Shown: one piece after another, positions 53,430 through 61,377 of the stretch
Layout of the letters: each line of letters begins with the position of its first letter
Numbering within the stretch: the first letter of the stretch is position 1
Assembly (NCBI GenBank): GCA_964617955.1
Contig: CAZTXB010000006.1
Span: forward strand, 62,001 to 126,000
Reading direction: 5' to 3'
From: JABWCE01 sp964617955
Lineage (GTDB): Bacteria > Bacteroidota > Bacteroidia > NS11-12g > UBA9320
DNA: 64,000 bases
Position numbers and translations under genes: made by a program
The notes under the pieces: model-generated
What the model was told of the DNA's origin: nothing
The model's database searches: none
What the model saw: the letters and a program-made list of their open reading frames with translations, nothing else

Positions 53430-53715
53430 TTTAAAATCACTTGACCAATTTGTTGAGGAACAATATGGCAAAATTGGAACGCCTAAACGTGACGAGTTGG
53501 AAAAAAGTTTCGATGCATTTAAACTTGGTTTTCTACTTCAACAAGCAAGACTTGCGAAAGGGATGACTCAGGAAGAACTAGCTCTGAAGTGTGGAACCAA
53601 CAAGGGTTACATTTCCAAAATTGAGAACAACATAAAGGAGGTGCGAATTTCGACACTTAAAAAAATTGTTGAGCTTGGACTCGGTGGACACCTAGAGTTT
53701 TCAATCAGACTTTAA
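53413..53715 (+). CDS. HigA-type antitoxin, XRE helix-turn-helix
   Basis: 100 aa. An XRE HTH domain (~38-95): ARLAKGMTQEELALKCGTNKGYISKIENN holds the recognition helices. It should bind the toxin and repress the promoter at 53048-53078. The N-terminal ~35 residues (VEEQYGKIGTPKRDELEKSFDAF) are the partner-binding part common to this branch. The second antitoxin downstream has the same TPKRDE/TANRDE pattern, so the two modules are related. Confidence 0.9.
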   Translation: MKQKNNLKSLDQFVEEQYGKIGTPKRDELEKSFDAFKLGFLLQQARLAKGMTQEELALKCGTNKGYISKIENNIKEVRISTLKKIVELGLGGHLEFSIRL

Positions 53716-53907
53716 CATGACGACAAAAGGAAAACCGCATATAACATTACCTACAATCAAGGCTCAATTTGCGTCTCGCTGGAAATATTTCGAATAGAGA
53801 TACTTTGTTTTCCCGTTCAGAATTTTATCTTTGGAGTCGCCCTGCTTGTAGCTGAGGAACGTTATGTGTCAGATTAAAACCACCTCAGACAGAAATATCG
53901 GAGGCTG

Positions 53908-53942
53908 TTTGTTTCTAAATATAGAAACTTTATTTATCTTTG
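53908..53942 (+). promoter_or_regulatory. Promoter of the second (broken) HigBA-type module
   Basis: TTTG (53908-53911) and TATCTTTG (53935-53942) with a 23-nt spacer. The toxin ATG at 53968 is 25 nt further on. Confidence 0.65.
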
Positions 53943-53967
53943 TCGTACTTAGCTATCAATTTTACAA

Positions 53968-54306
53968 ATGAAGTATTTTGAGACTAGGTTCATGGAAGAA
54001 GCCAAGGAATTTATTTCATGAATTGACCCAAAGACTATCACAAAAATAATTTACACCATTGACCTTGCCGAGCAGACGAATGACCCGAAATTATTCAAGA
54101 AACCGCAAAATGACATTTGGGAACTTCGAACAAAATTTGGTGGGGTGCACATTAGATTGCTTGCATTTTGGGACAAATCAAACAACAAGGAAACCTTGGT
54201 AATTGCCACCTACGGTTTCATAAAAAAGGTTGACAAAGTACCGGCAAACGAAATTGACCGTGCGGAGAGATTAAGAGACAAATACTTTAACAACAAAACC
54301 AAATAG
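53968..54306 (+). pseudogene. HigB/RelE-type toxin with one in-frame TGA
   Basis: A single frame from ATG 53968 to TAG 54304-54306 reads a 112-residue toxin of the 'phage-derived Gp49-like' group: FETRFMEEAKEFIS, then IDPKTITKIIYTIDLAEQTNDPKLFKKPQ, WELRTKFGGVHIRLLAFWD and ATYGFIKKVDKVPANEIDRAERLRDKYF. Codon 18 (54019-54021) is TGA. No other lesion is visible, and no downstream ATG could rescue most of the protein. The antitoxin that follows (8-nt gap) is intact. Confidence 0.85.
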
Positions 54307-54314
54307 TAAAAATT

Positions 54315-54641
54315 ATGGCGGTGAAAGAAATCAAGACTTATTCACTTACCGAAATGAAAGATAAGTATATCGGTAAAGTTGGGACAGCAAACCGTGACGA
54401 GCATGAATATGAACTTCGTATGGACGTGTTAGGGAAAATGATAAAATCTGCGAGACAAGAACGCCATTTGACACAAGAAGAACTTGGTAAACTAGTTGGT
54501 GTAAAGAAAGCTCAAATTTCAAAACTCGAAAGCAGCGCCAACAGCGCAACAATAGCCACTGTTTTAAAAGTTTTCAGAGCATTAAAAGCAGAAATTAATT
54601 TTAACGTAAAACTCGAAGGCAACTTTGTCAAACTCGCCTGA
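54315..54641 (+). CDS. HigA-type antitoxin, XRE helix-turn-helix
   Basis: 108 aa. The XRE HTH domain (~38-92) has IKSARQERHLTQEELGKLVGVKKAQISKLE, and the N-terminal arm (EMKDKYIGKVGTANRDEHEYELRMDV) resembles the first module's antitoxin. Its toxin gene upstream has a premature TGA, so it is an orphan antitoxin unless the stop is a sequencing error. It may still self-regulate or cross-react with the intact HigB-like toxin 0.9 kb upstream. Confidence 0.9.
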   Translation: MAVKEIKTYSLTEMKDKYIGKVGTANRDEHEYELRMDVLGKMIKSARQERHLTQEELGKLVGVKKAQISKLESSANSATIATVLKVFRALKAEINFNVKLEGNFVKLA

Positions 54642-54747
54642 CAGAAGCTAAAGTCAAGCGCATAACACAGGGCAATTGGGCGATGCGGGGTATGATATTT
54701 GTGAAAGCATGTTCTTCCAAATACTTTCGCGTTTGGGTAAGAGGTTT

Positions 54748-54762
54748 CGGATTTGAAATCCG
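54748..54762. repeat. 15-nt palindrome CGGATTTGAAATCCG
   Basis: A perfect 7-bp inverted repeat around a single central base, between the antitoxin gene and the convergent M1 peptidase stop. It may be a weak terminator or a REP-type remnant; there is no T-tract. Confidence 0.6.
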
Positions 54763-54803
54763 CAATGCACAAGCCCTCCACCGCTGAGGTTCAGGGCATC
54801 ATT

Positions 54804-56741
54804 TTATTGTTTAAAAAATCGCTGGATAGCGTTACCCGATTCCGTTTCCACATTTACGATGTAGAGCCCACTTGAAAGTTTGGCAATATTAACCTCCTGT
54901 GCTTCCTTTACCGAACCGTCCACACCATAGTCCTTGCTCAGTATCAAACGTCCGGCCATGTCGTAAATTTTTATTTTTTCGATGAGGCTTTGATAGGCAT
55001 AAACCGATAACACATTGCCTGCAGGCACAGGAAAAATTTGAATTTCGGGACCTGCAGTTGGTCTTACTTTTAGGATGGTGGCTTTGTGGAGTATCCAAAC
55101 ATGAGGGTCTAACTCCACCGATTCAGGAATAAAATCCAGGTCCAATTTAAAAATATTGTCGCGGGTAAGCGGTTCTCTTACAAAGGCCGAATCTTTTCCT
55201 TTTCCGTGAATGATAAAAGGAAGTCGGATATTGTAAAAAAACACTGAGGGGTGCGATGGGGTTTGTTTGATATGAAGTGAAAAGTGGTTGCCGACATGGC
55301 TCCACTGTATATCGTAAATCGGATAGCCTTCGCCGTAATACCAATCTTTAAAAAAATCGGTGAGATCCTGCCCGGAGGCCTTTTCCATTTCGCCTATTAA
55401 ATCTTCAGTGGTACCCGAACCATAGCTCACTCCGTTTTTTTTCAAATAATTATTTACCCCTTTGTAAAATGCGACATCGCCGAGCTGCCATCGCAGCATG
55501 TGAAGCACCCAAGCCCCCTTGCTATAGGTCAATCGGCCGCTGAACAATCGGGAACGATTCGCAGTATCGTTAACAAATACCGAACCTCCAGGCTCCTTTA
55601 CAATGTCGTCGCGCATGCCCTTCATACGGTTTTCAAAAGCTTTTTGGGAAATTAAATGCTCATGGCATAAGGCATTTAGGTAAGTTGCAAAACCCTCGTT
55701 AAGCCAGAGATCCCCCCAGCGCCCGCAGGTTGCCCAATTTCCAAACCATTGATGAGCCAGTTCATGAGCCACAAGGTCGTAGTTGTAGTTCACCATAAAA
55801 CTCATGGTTTGGTGCTCCATACCCCCTCCCCAATTCCATTGCGCATGACCGTATTTTTCCTTTTTAAAGGGATATTCACCAAATAACTTTTCGAATAATT
55901 TTAAGAATTCTACCGTGGCAGGTGTTTTGGTTTTTGCAACTGCTTCACTTTCGGGGTAAACAAAATTAACAATAGGCAATGAATCGTTATCTGGGTAAAT
56001 GTGGTAATCGGTATAGGCTACATAATTGGTCACCGCGATGCCTACCAAATAGGTTACGATAGGATAACGGTGCCTCCAGTGATAAATCGTCTGTGAATCG
56101 TTAATGGCTTTTTCAACAATGAGTAATCCATTCGATGCGCCTTTATTGCCTTTCTCCACGGTGAGCACCACATCCAATGAATCGATTTTGTCGGTTAAGG
56201 ATTCCTTGCACGGCCACCACCCTTTGGCGCCATAGGGTTCGGACAGTGTCCAGGCAATGGGGTGCGGATCGTTAGTATTATGGGCATCAAATACAAAACT
56301 GTTGTGAGGATTATTCAGTCCGGGGTTGCCCTGGTAATATACCGAAACAGAGTCTATTTTGCCCTGTGCCACACTTGAAGCCAACTGTATGGTGAGCAAT
56401 GTATTTAAGTGGGTAAAGGCAAGTTTCTTTTTTTTGTAGACCACCGAATCTACCACAAGGTAGTTTTCGAGTTCAAATTGCAAGAGGTTAAAGGCCGGTT
56501 TTTGAGGCTTAAAAGCTGTGGTGACCTTGCCATAAATCCATTTTCTCTCCAATTTGACCGTCAGTTCAAGCCTATGGTAAATGACGTCATAGCTTTCGGT
56601 GAGCAGGGATTTTTTATAAAGAAGGGTTGGAGTGAGTCTTTTCATTTCACTTTTGGCCAGACTTTCAATATCCATTTGTGCCCCGGCAAAAAATGCAGAC
56701 GTACCAAGAAACAGCAGAGGCAAGAGAGGGCGAAGAATCAT
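54804..56741 (-). CDS. Secreted M1-family aminopeptidase with T9SS sorting domain
   Basis: 645 aa zinc metallopeptidase. A signal peptide (ends ~22) precedes the N-terminal beta domain (~45-240), the exopeptidase motif GGGMEH (305-310), zinc site HELAH (326-330) with E349 in LNEGFATY, and a helical region to ~540. The last ~75 residues are a T9SS sorting domain (KIYDMAGRLILSKDYGV ... LSSGLYIVNVETESG). It should trim peptides outside the cell. The ATG at 56741 is 4 nt after a TATATTTG box, implying a leaderless mRNA. Confidence 0.94.
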   Translation of the reverse strand: MILRPLLPLLFLGTSAFFAGAQMDIESLAKSEMKRLTPTLLYKKSLLTESYDVIYHRLELTVKLERKWIYGKVTTAFKPQKPAFNLLQFELENYLVVDSVVYKKKKLAFTHLNTLLTIQLASSVAQGKIDSVSVYYQGNPGLNNPHNSFVFDAHNTNDPHPIAWTLSEPYGAKGWWPCKESLTDKIDSLDVVLTVEKGNKGASNGLLIVEKAINDSQTIYHWRHRYPIVTYLVGIAVTNYVAYTDYHIYPDNDSLPIVNFVYPESEAVAKTKTPATVEFLKLFEKLFGEYPFKKEKYGHAQWNWGGGMEHQTMSFMVNYNYDLVAHELAHQWFGNWATCGRWGDLWLNEGFATYLNALCHEHLISQKAFENRMKGMRDDIVKEPGGSVFVNDTANRSRLFSGRLTYSKGAWVLHMLRWQLGDVAFYKGVNNYLKKNGVSYGSGTTEDLIGEMEKASGQDLTDFFKDWYYGEGYPIYDIQWSHVGNHFSLHIKQTPSHPSVFFYNIRLPFIIHGKGKDSAFVREPLTRDNIFKLDLDFIPESVELDPHVWILHKATILKVRPTAGPEIQIFPVPAGNVLSVYAYQSLIEKIKIYDMAGRLILSKDYGVDGSVKEAQEVNIAKLSSGLYIVNVETESGNAIQRFFKQ

Positions 56742-56745
56742 TCTA

Positions 56746-56753
56746 CAAATATA
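56746..56753 (-). promoter_or_regulatory. -7 box TATATTTG of the M1 peptidase gene
   Basis: A perfect TAnnTTTG match on the minus strand, with only TAGA between it and the ATG. It is the tightest promoter-to-start spacing in the window. Confidence 0.65.
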
Positions 56754-56878
56754 TTAATTTCGAACGTTTAGCCGGGATAAAGGCAAGTACTTAAGGCTTG
56801 ATAAAATGATTTGCCCTTAACGGCAGGTCAGCATATGAGACAGCGCTCGAAAACAAACCCAGATTTTAAAAAATTCTC

Positions 56879-56910
56879 TTTGGCATAATGGGGTAAAAAT
56901 TTTATTTTTG
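56879..56910 (+). promoter_or_regulatory. Promoter of the tRNA-Cys gene
   Basis: TTTG (56879-56882) and TATTTTTG (56903-56910) with a 20-nt spacer, ending 14 nt before the tRNA. It is the best-formed promoter of the window. Confidence 0.8.
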
Positions 56911-56924
56911 CACTCCTTTAATTA

Positions 56925-56995
56925 GGTCCTGTGGCCGAGTGGTTAGGCTCAGCTCTGCAAAAGCTGCTACAGCGGTTCAAATCCGCTCGGGACCT
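56925..56995 (+). tRNA. tRNA-Cys (GCA)
   Basis: 71 nt. The acceptor arms GGTCCTG and CGGGACC pair with one G-T, the anticodon stem is CAGCT/AGCTG around the loop CTGCAAA (anticodon GCA at 56957-56959), the T-arm has GGTTCAAATCC, and the discriminator base is T at 56995, as bacterial tRNA-Cys requires. No CCA is encoded. It stands alone between a promoter and a terminator. Confidence 0.95.
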
Positions 56996-57008
56996 CAATT
57001 TAATTTAG

Positions 57009-57034
57009 AAACCCTCTGAAATTCAGGGGGTTTT
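57009..57034 (+). terminator. Rho-independent terminator after tRNA-Cys
   Basis: AAACCCTCTGAAATTCAGGG and the following GGTTTT fold into a GC-rich stem with a short loop followed by T residues, starting 14 nt after the tRNA. Confidence 0.8.
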
Positions 57035-57400
57035 GTATTTTATGGCAAAGCGGGCTATTCAGGGTGCTGTTTGCAAAAAACGTGCGATAAAAAGGAGATT
57101 ACGGTTCAATTAAAAACAAATTTTTAAAAAAACCGAATTCCAATTATAGATATTCAATGCGTTATTCTCTGTTTATTCCGCTCCGATCTTATCATTTAAA
57201 GGGATGATGTTATCAGTTCATAATGTAAATCCTAAAAACTTGCAAGGAGTTTGCTTTATGGCAAACTGTGTATATCTATAAGGGCCTTCCTAAAAACAGA
57301 AAAAGGCTTTATCGGATTAGTTTCTTTAAAATGCCAACTTGGGAAAAACAAGATAAAATTTCCATCCTAAAATCATTGGTTATAAACTTTAGTTTAATTC
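57035..57400. other. Intergenic region, no gene recognised
   Basis: 366 AT-rich bases between the tRNA terminator and the stop of the minus-strand intradiol dioxygenase. No coding frame, strong hairpin or repeat was seen. Confidence 0.5.
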
Positions 57401-58348
57401 TTAAACTCTCAACACTTTAAGATAATGCACCTGAAAATCGTTTAATTTTAATGAAATCCAATAATTTCCGCTCGCCAAACCTTCTAAAGGTTGCCAAACA
57501 GCCAAGTATTTTTGAGGCTGTAGTTTTTCATCATTTAATACAGCCACGAGTTTACCAAGGTCATTAAAAATCTGAATGCTTACTTTGGCCTTAACAAAAA
57601 CTCCATACCTTATTTCAAGTTCATTTTGGAAGGGATTGGGTGAGGCTGAGTAGATTATTCCTTTATCCAGGTACAATTCACTTATTCCGATGGTCCCATT
57701 TCCATCAATGGCAATATCCCAGGTTCCTTCATAAATACCTTCGGCATTTTTAGAAATTGGAATAATGCGATTGGTAGCATTAAATGTTCCTGATTTAATT
57801 GATGCGGCTGCGTCACCGGGAATGTCAGTATCGCCGGCGAAATAGAGTTGGGTTATGATGGTTGGAAATCCTGGAGGAGTGATTTTAAAATGGATGTGCC
57901 TTGGCCTATAAGCTGATCCATTGAGATATTTTCCCGGGAGAATTGTTTCGAATGAGTAAAATCCTTGTTCATTTGACTTTATTTTTCCTCGTAAATTAAA
58001 ACCTGAATTGTCATAATTCCCATCATTGTTGGCATGCCAAACGTCGAGAACCGTATTTTTAATAACCTTTGTACAATCCAGGGTTTGCACTATGCCGCTA
58101 ATTATCAATCGCGTGCCAGGCTCAGATTGGTTTGCTAATTTCGCATCAGTAATCTCTGGTGCATTTGCTGTATAAAATGGGCCAACGCCATAATAATCCA
58201 ATGTAACGGGATTACATGCTTTGGTTTCTGCTGTCAGTGATTTTGGTTTTGATCTTGCAAGTGCAGGAAATAATCCAACGCCCAATGTTGTAATGGCAGT
58301 GTTTATTAAAAACTGTCGCCTTGAGTTGTTTTCTTCTTTCTTTTTCAT
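57401..58348 (-). CDS. Intradiol ring-cleavage dioxygenase-like protein with Tat-like signal and T9SS tail
   Basis: 315 aa. The N-terminus has a twin-arginine motif SRRQFL (9-14) before a hydrophobic segment (~15-31). The dioxygenase core (~45-225) has VGPFYTANAP, LDVWHANNDGNYDNSG (first Tyr) and GKYLNGSAYRPRHIHF (second Tyr and H-x-H), so the iron site looks complete. A linker leads to a T9SS sorting domain (~235-315; SASPNPFQNELEI ... LASGNYWISLKLND). A catechol-like substrate is suggested, not proven. The AraC gene lies 70 nt upstream on the same strand. Confidence 0.88.
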   Translation of the reverse strand: MKKKEENNSRRQFLINTAITTLGVGLFPALARSKPKSLTAETKACNPVTLDYYGVGPFYTANAPEITDAKLANQSEPGTRLIISGIVQTLDCTKVIKNTVLDVWHANNDGNYDNSGFNLRGKIKSNEQGFYSFETILPGKYLNGSAYRPRHIHFKITPPGFPTIITQLYFAGDTDIPGDAAASIKSGTFNATNRIIPISKNAEGIYEGTWDIAIDGNGTIGISELYLDKGIIYSASPNPFQNELEIRYGVFVKAKVSIQIFNDLGKLVAVLNDEKLQPQKYLAVWQPLEGLASGNYWISLKLNDFQVHYLKVLRV

Positions 58349-58418
58349 GATTCTTCTTTTAAAATATTAAAATTTAATTAATATTCAAATTTCGAAGCTA
58401 ATGTCTAGAAAGAGCTTG

Positions 58419-59258
58419 TTAAATTTTATCTACTTCTTGTATATTTTTAATTAATGCCCTGAATTCTGAAGGGGAATAGCCAGAATGCTTTCTAAAAAAC
58501 TTTGAAAAATAAGCATAATCATCATAACCATATTCTAAAGCGATTTCTTTTAATGACAATTCTGAAATGTACAAAGTGCGTTTTATCTTGGAAACAAGCA
58601 GGTCATCCTGCAATTGATTAATTGTTTTGTTGGTGGCCTTCTTAATCTTTAAATTTAAATTTCCTGGACTCAAATTAAACAATTCGGCATATTGAATGGT
58701 TGAGAGCCGCTTTGAATAATTTGCTTCAATGCTTTTCCTTACTTCCCGAATAAAACTACTTGATACTGCCTTATCGCTAATAAAAGGCATCAATTTGAGA
58801 AGTATAACGGCACAAATATTTTGTTTAATGGATTCACTTAAGTGGCCTTTACTGATTTCGTTCAGATAAAAGTTCAGTTCTGAAAAATACTCAGAACTGA
58901 GCGTTACAATACTTTCCTGATCAAACAATAATTGATAATTTGTTGTGGGATCAAAACTGCCAAGTTGCTCTATAAATATGTTTGAAATTGCAATGGTAAA
59001 GCCTGATGTGGATTGCTCCCTGTCTAATTTATGAATGGTGTTTTGTGGTATTATATGTACCGAATTGTTCCTTATTCGATAGCTCTTAAACTCTATTTCA
59101 TGAGTTCCGGATCCATTATAAAAAATCATTAATTCATGGTAATCATGGCAGTGGTGTTTTGTAATTTGATAGGGATTGGGGTCGGACCATGGAAAAATTG
59201 AGACCAGTTTTTCTTCTCTGCCAATGTCATTAAAATTATAAGTTGGGATATTTTTCAT
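58419..59258 (-). CDS. AraC-family transcriptional regulator
   Basis: 279 aa. The N-terminal cupin-like sensor domain (~10-95) has HCHDYHELMIFYNGSGTHEIEF. The C-terminal AraC HTH domain (~180-275) includes STIQYAELFNLSPGNLNLKIKK, LKEIALEYGYDDYAYFSKFFRKHSGYSPSEFR. It should sense a small ligand and activate nearby promoters; the dioxygenase 70 nt downstream is the likely target. The start is ATG 59258; another in-frame ATG lies six codons upstream at 59276. Confidence 0.9.
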   Translation of the reverse strand: MKNIPTYNFNDIGREEKLVSIFPWSDPNPYQITKHHCHDYHELMIFYNGSGTHEIEFKSYRIRNNSVHIIPQNTIHKLDREQSTSGFTIAISNIFIEQLGSFDPTTNYQLLFDQESIVTLSSEYFSELNFYLNEISKGHLSESIKQNICAVILLKLMPFISDKAVSSSFIREVRKSIEANYSKRLSTIQYAELFNLSPGNLNLKIKKATNKTINQLQDDLLVSKIKRTLYISELSLKEIALEYGYDDYAYFSKFFRKHSGYSPSEFRALIKNIQEVDKI

Positions 59259-59503
59259 TTGGTTAGTAATTTGCACCTGAAAAAGTTTACAATATTAGTT
59301 TGATTGGTTCAATGGTTTTTAAAAGAATCAAAAATTTGACCTAAACTGTTATAAGGCTTTGTGGTCGATTTCTAATACCATATAAAACTCTCAGGCTTGT
59401 ATTGAAATGATTTACAGCATGCTCTGCCCTCTGCTGTTTAAATTGTCTACCGAATGCCTAAACATAAAACAGAGCTAATAACTCAAATTAATGTCATGCT
59501 CTT

Positions 59504-60484
59504 CTATTTGATTAAACCCATTTTTACCACCTCAAAATCCGTGGATTTTAAATTTTTTAGGCTTCTCAACTCGTCGTCGTCCCAGCGGCTGTCAGGTGCC
59601 CCGCTTATAAACATGTCGGATCCTATGTCGGCCAGGATAATTCCATAGGTCTTCATGGCCTTTAAAATTACCTGAACCCTGGCTGGATAACCTGAAATAT
59701 CAAAGGAGGCTTTTAGGCGCATTTTCGCCCCCATGGGTAGGGAACTGCCCAGTACTCCGGTTCCGTTGACCTTATGACTGGCCGGGGCGGTATAGCCCTT
59801 GTAAACTTTTGCCTTGCTCAAAGTAAACCGTATGCAATGGTCTATCTTGCCTGAGGCTACCTCTTCGTAGCGCACCAATAATGGAAGAATGGCCATGCCT
59901 GAGGCATCGGCCGAGGTCCAACCCTCTGTTCTGACCGCATTGGTTTTTAAATCAAATACAGCCCCGCTGGATGCTTCCCATCCATTGCTGCTGCGGCTGC
60001 AATTGTACATTTCGTAGAGCATTTTATTTTCAATATCTACCGTTAGCACATGGCTGTCGCCATTTCCATTGCCTTCAATAGGCGCATTCAGCGGCACGGG
60101 GTATGGACCCGGATCGCTTTCATTGCCATAGTTACCATCATAACTGTTCGATCGGAAGGTGATGGGCACTTTCGCCTGGTTGCCGCATACTACACTATAG
60201 GGAATTCCAATGGGCGCTCCATTCCATAAACCGCTCCCAAAATCGGCGTGGAAGGCCACCGATCCAATGGCACTCAAGATGGCAGCGGAAGCCGGATCGA
60301 CCGCACTCCCCGAAATATCTACATTGATGGCATTGTCGGCCGGGAAGATTTGTATTTTTTCAAAATCGCCCTTTGTGGCGTTATTGCAGTTGCCGCTGGC
60401 AGGGTCCGGATTTTCATCTCCGCTTTTTTTCTTGCAAGAGAATAAAACCACCGACAGCAAAAGAAACATTGTTGTTTTTTTCAT
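59504..60484 (-). CDS. Secreted lipoprotein of an uncharacterised family
   Basis: 326 aa. Lipobox LFSC at ~17, Lys-rich start (CKKKSGDEN), then one domain with strong conserved-looking patches: HADFGSGLWNGAPIGIPYSVV, NESDPGPYPVPLNAPIEG, DSHVLTVDIENKMLYEMYN, GWTSADASGMAILPLLVRYEEV, HCIRFTLSK, MRLKASFDISGYPARVQVILKAMKTYGIILADIGS and SGAPDSRWDDDEL. I recall these patches from widely spread secreted proteins of unknown function in several phyla. The charged/aromatic repeats suggest an enzyme or binding protein, but no catalytic motif is certain. The start at ATG 60484 places the lipoprotein signal first. Confidence 0.75.
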   Translation of the reverse strand: MKKTTMFLLLSVVLFSCKKKSGDENPDPASGNCNNATKGDFEKIQIFPADNAINVDISGSAVDPASAAILSAIGSVAFHADFGSGLWNGAPIGIPYSVVCGNQAKVPITFRSNSYDGNYGNESDPGPYPVPLNAPIEGNGNGDSHVLTVDIENKMLYEMYNCSRSSNGWEASSGAVFDLKTNAVRTEGWTSADASGMAILPLLVRYEEVASGKIDHCIRFTLSKAKVYKGYTAPASHKVNGTGVLGSSLPMGAKMRLKASFDISGYPARVQVILKAMKTYGIILADIGSDMFISGAPDSRWDDDELRSLKNLKSTDFEVVKMGLIK

Positions 60485-60580
60485 TTTTGAGGAATCAAAA
60501 TGTAAGCGTATAAACAAAGATAGACGCTATAACTTTATTTTTAGAAACATGACCAGATTTTATTCACAATGACCTTGGAT

Positions 60581-61288
60581 TTATTGAAAAAAAGTTCGGC
60601 TCAAACCCAAAGACAAAAAGTAAGTGTTGACCGGAATTTTTGAGTCTCTTTTCAACTCGATGGCATAGGTGGTTTCAGCCAGCCAAATATCCGTTAAGTT
60701 GTAAAAGAATCCTATGTAAAGTCGGGTTCGGTTAAAGCCTTTTAAATAATTCGAGCGGTCGAATTGGTAAAAGCTTTCTGCTGCGATATATGGCGTTACT
60801 TTATCGAAATGTCTGTAGCGCAGGGTGACTTTATTGCGAAGATACATATCTCTGAACCTTTGACCCTGCGCGTCAGAATTCACATCTTTAAATTGCCCTC
60901 TGAACATTAAGCGGTTAAAAAGGGCAAAATCGCCAAGTTTATGGCGGTAAGTTAAAGAAACTCTGAATTGCTGCCTGTGGCTTAAGGTTTGATCGGTTTT
61001 ATTGCGAATGGCATAAAGGCAAGTGCCTGCGATTCGCCAGTTTTTTGAAAGACGATACACCGCCCCTGCATTCAATCGCGTATAATTAAACCGGGTGGCA
61101 TTTTCCTGGAATCTCGTTTGGGCGCCCAAATTCAGCATCCAGTATTTGTTTAAAGCCATTTCCCCTTCCAGATTTAGCCTCAGCTGAAAATCTTCTTGCG
61201 CATCCTGACCCATGGCCTTCAGGCCCGAAATGAGCAAAGCCGTCATTAGCGTTCTTTTTAAAATTTTCACCTTCACAAAAATTGACAA
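60581..61288 (-). CDS. DUF2490-family outer-membrane protein
   Basis: 235 aa. A signal peptide (ends ~29, LKAMGQ) is followed by a strand-rich barrel-like region. FQLRLNLEGEMALNKYWMLNLGAQTRF, WRIAGTCLYAIR and TYRHKLGDFALFNRLMFRGQF fit DUF2490, and the C-terminal Phe-rich end (SLGLSRTFFQ) suits outer-membrane insertion. The start could be TTG 61288 or a later GTG. It is the last gene before the plus-strand operon at 61378. Confidence 0.8.
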   Translation of the reverse strand: MSIFVKVKILKRTLMTALLISGLKAMGQDAQEDFQLRLNLEGEMALNKYWMLNLGAQTRFQENATRFNYTRLNAGAVYRLSKNWRIAGTCLYAIRNKTDQTLSHRQQFRVSLTYRHKLGDFALFNRLMFRGQFKDVNSDAQGQRFRDMYLRNKVTLRYRHFDKVTPYIAAESFYQFDRSNYLKGFNRTRLYIGFFYNLTDIWLAETTYAIELKRDSKIPVNTYFLSLGLSRTFFQ

Positions 61289-61343
61289 ATAATTTCATTT
61301 AAACTCCATTGCATTTATTTATTAAATAAAAATTAAATATTGC

Positions 61344-61351
61344 TACTTTTG
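61344..61351 (+). promoter_or_regulatory. -7 box TACTTTTG of the propeller-like gene
   Basis: A perfect TAnnTTTG match 26 nt before the ATG at 61378. Likely promoter of the operon that runs to the right edge. Confidence 0.5.
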
Positions 61352-61377
61352 GTGAGCCCTAACGTACATGGGCCTTT

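Noticed and set aside
23230..54306. Reading TGA as an amino acid (alternative genetic code or recoding) to rescue the broken toxins
   Set aside because: TGA is used as a normal stop elsewhere here (fadA, YidD), and TGG encodes Trp in the other genes. Nonsense mutation or base-call error is the simpler explanation.
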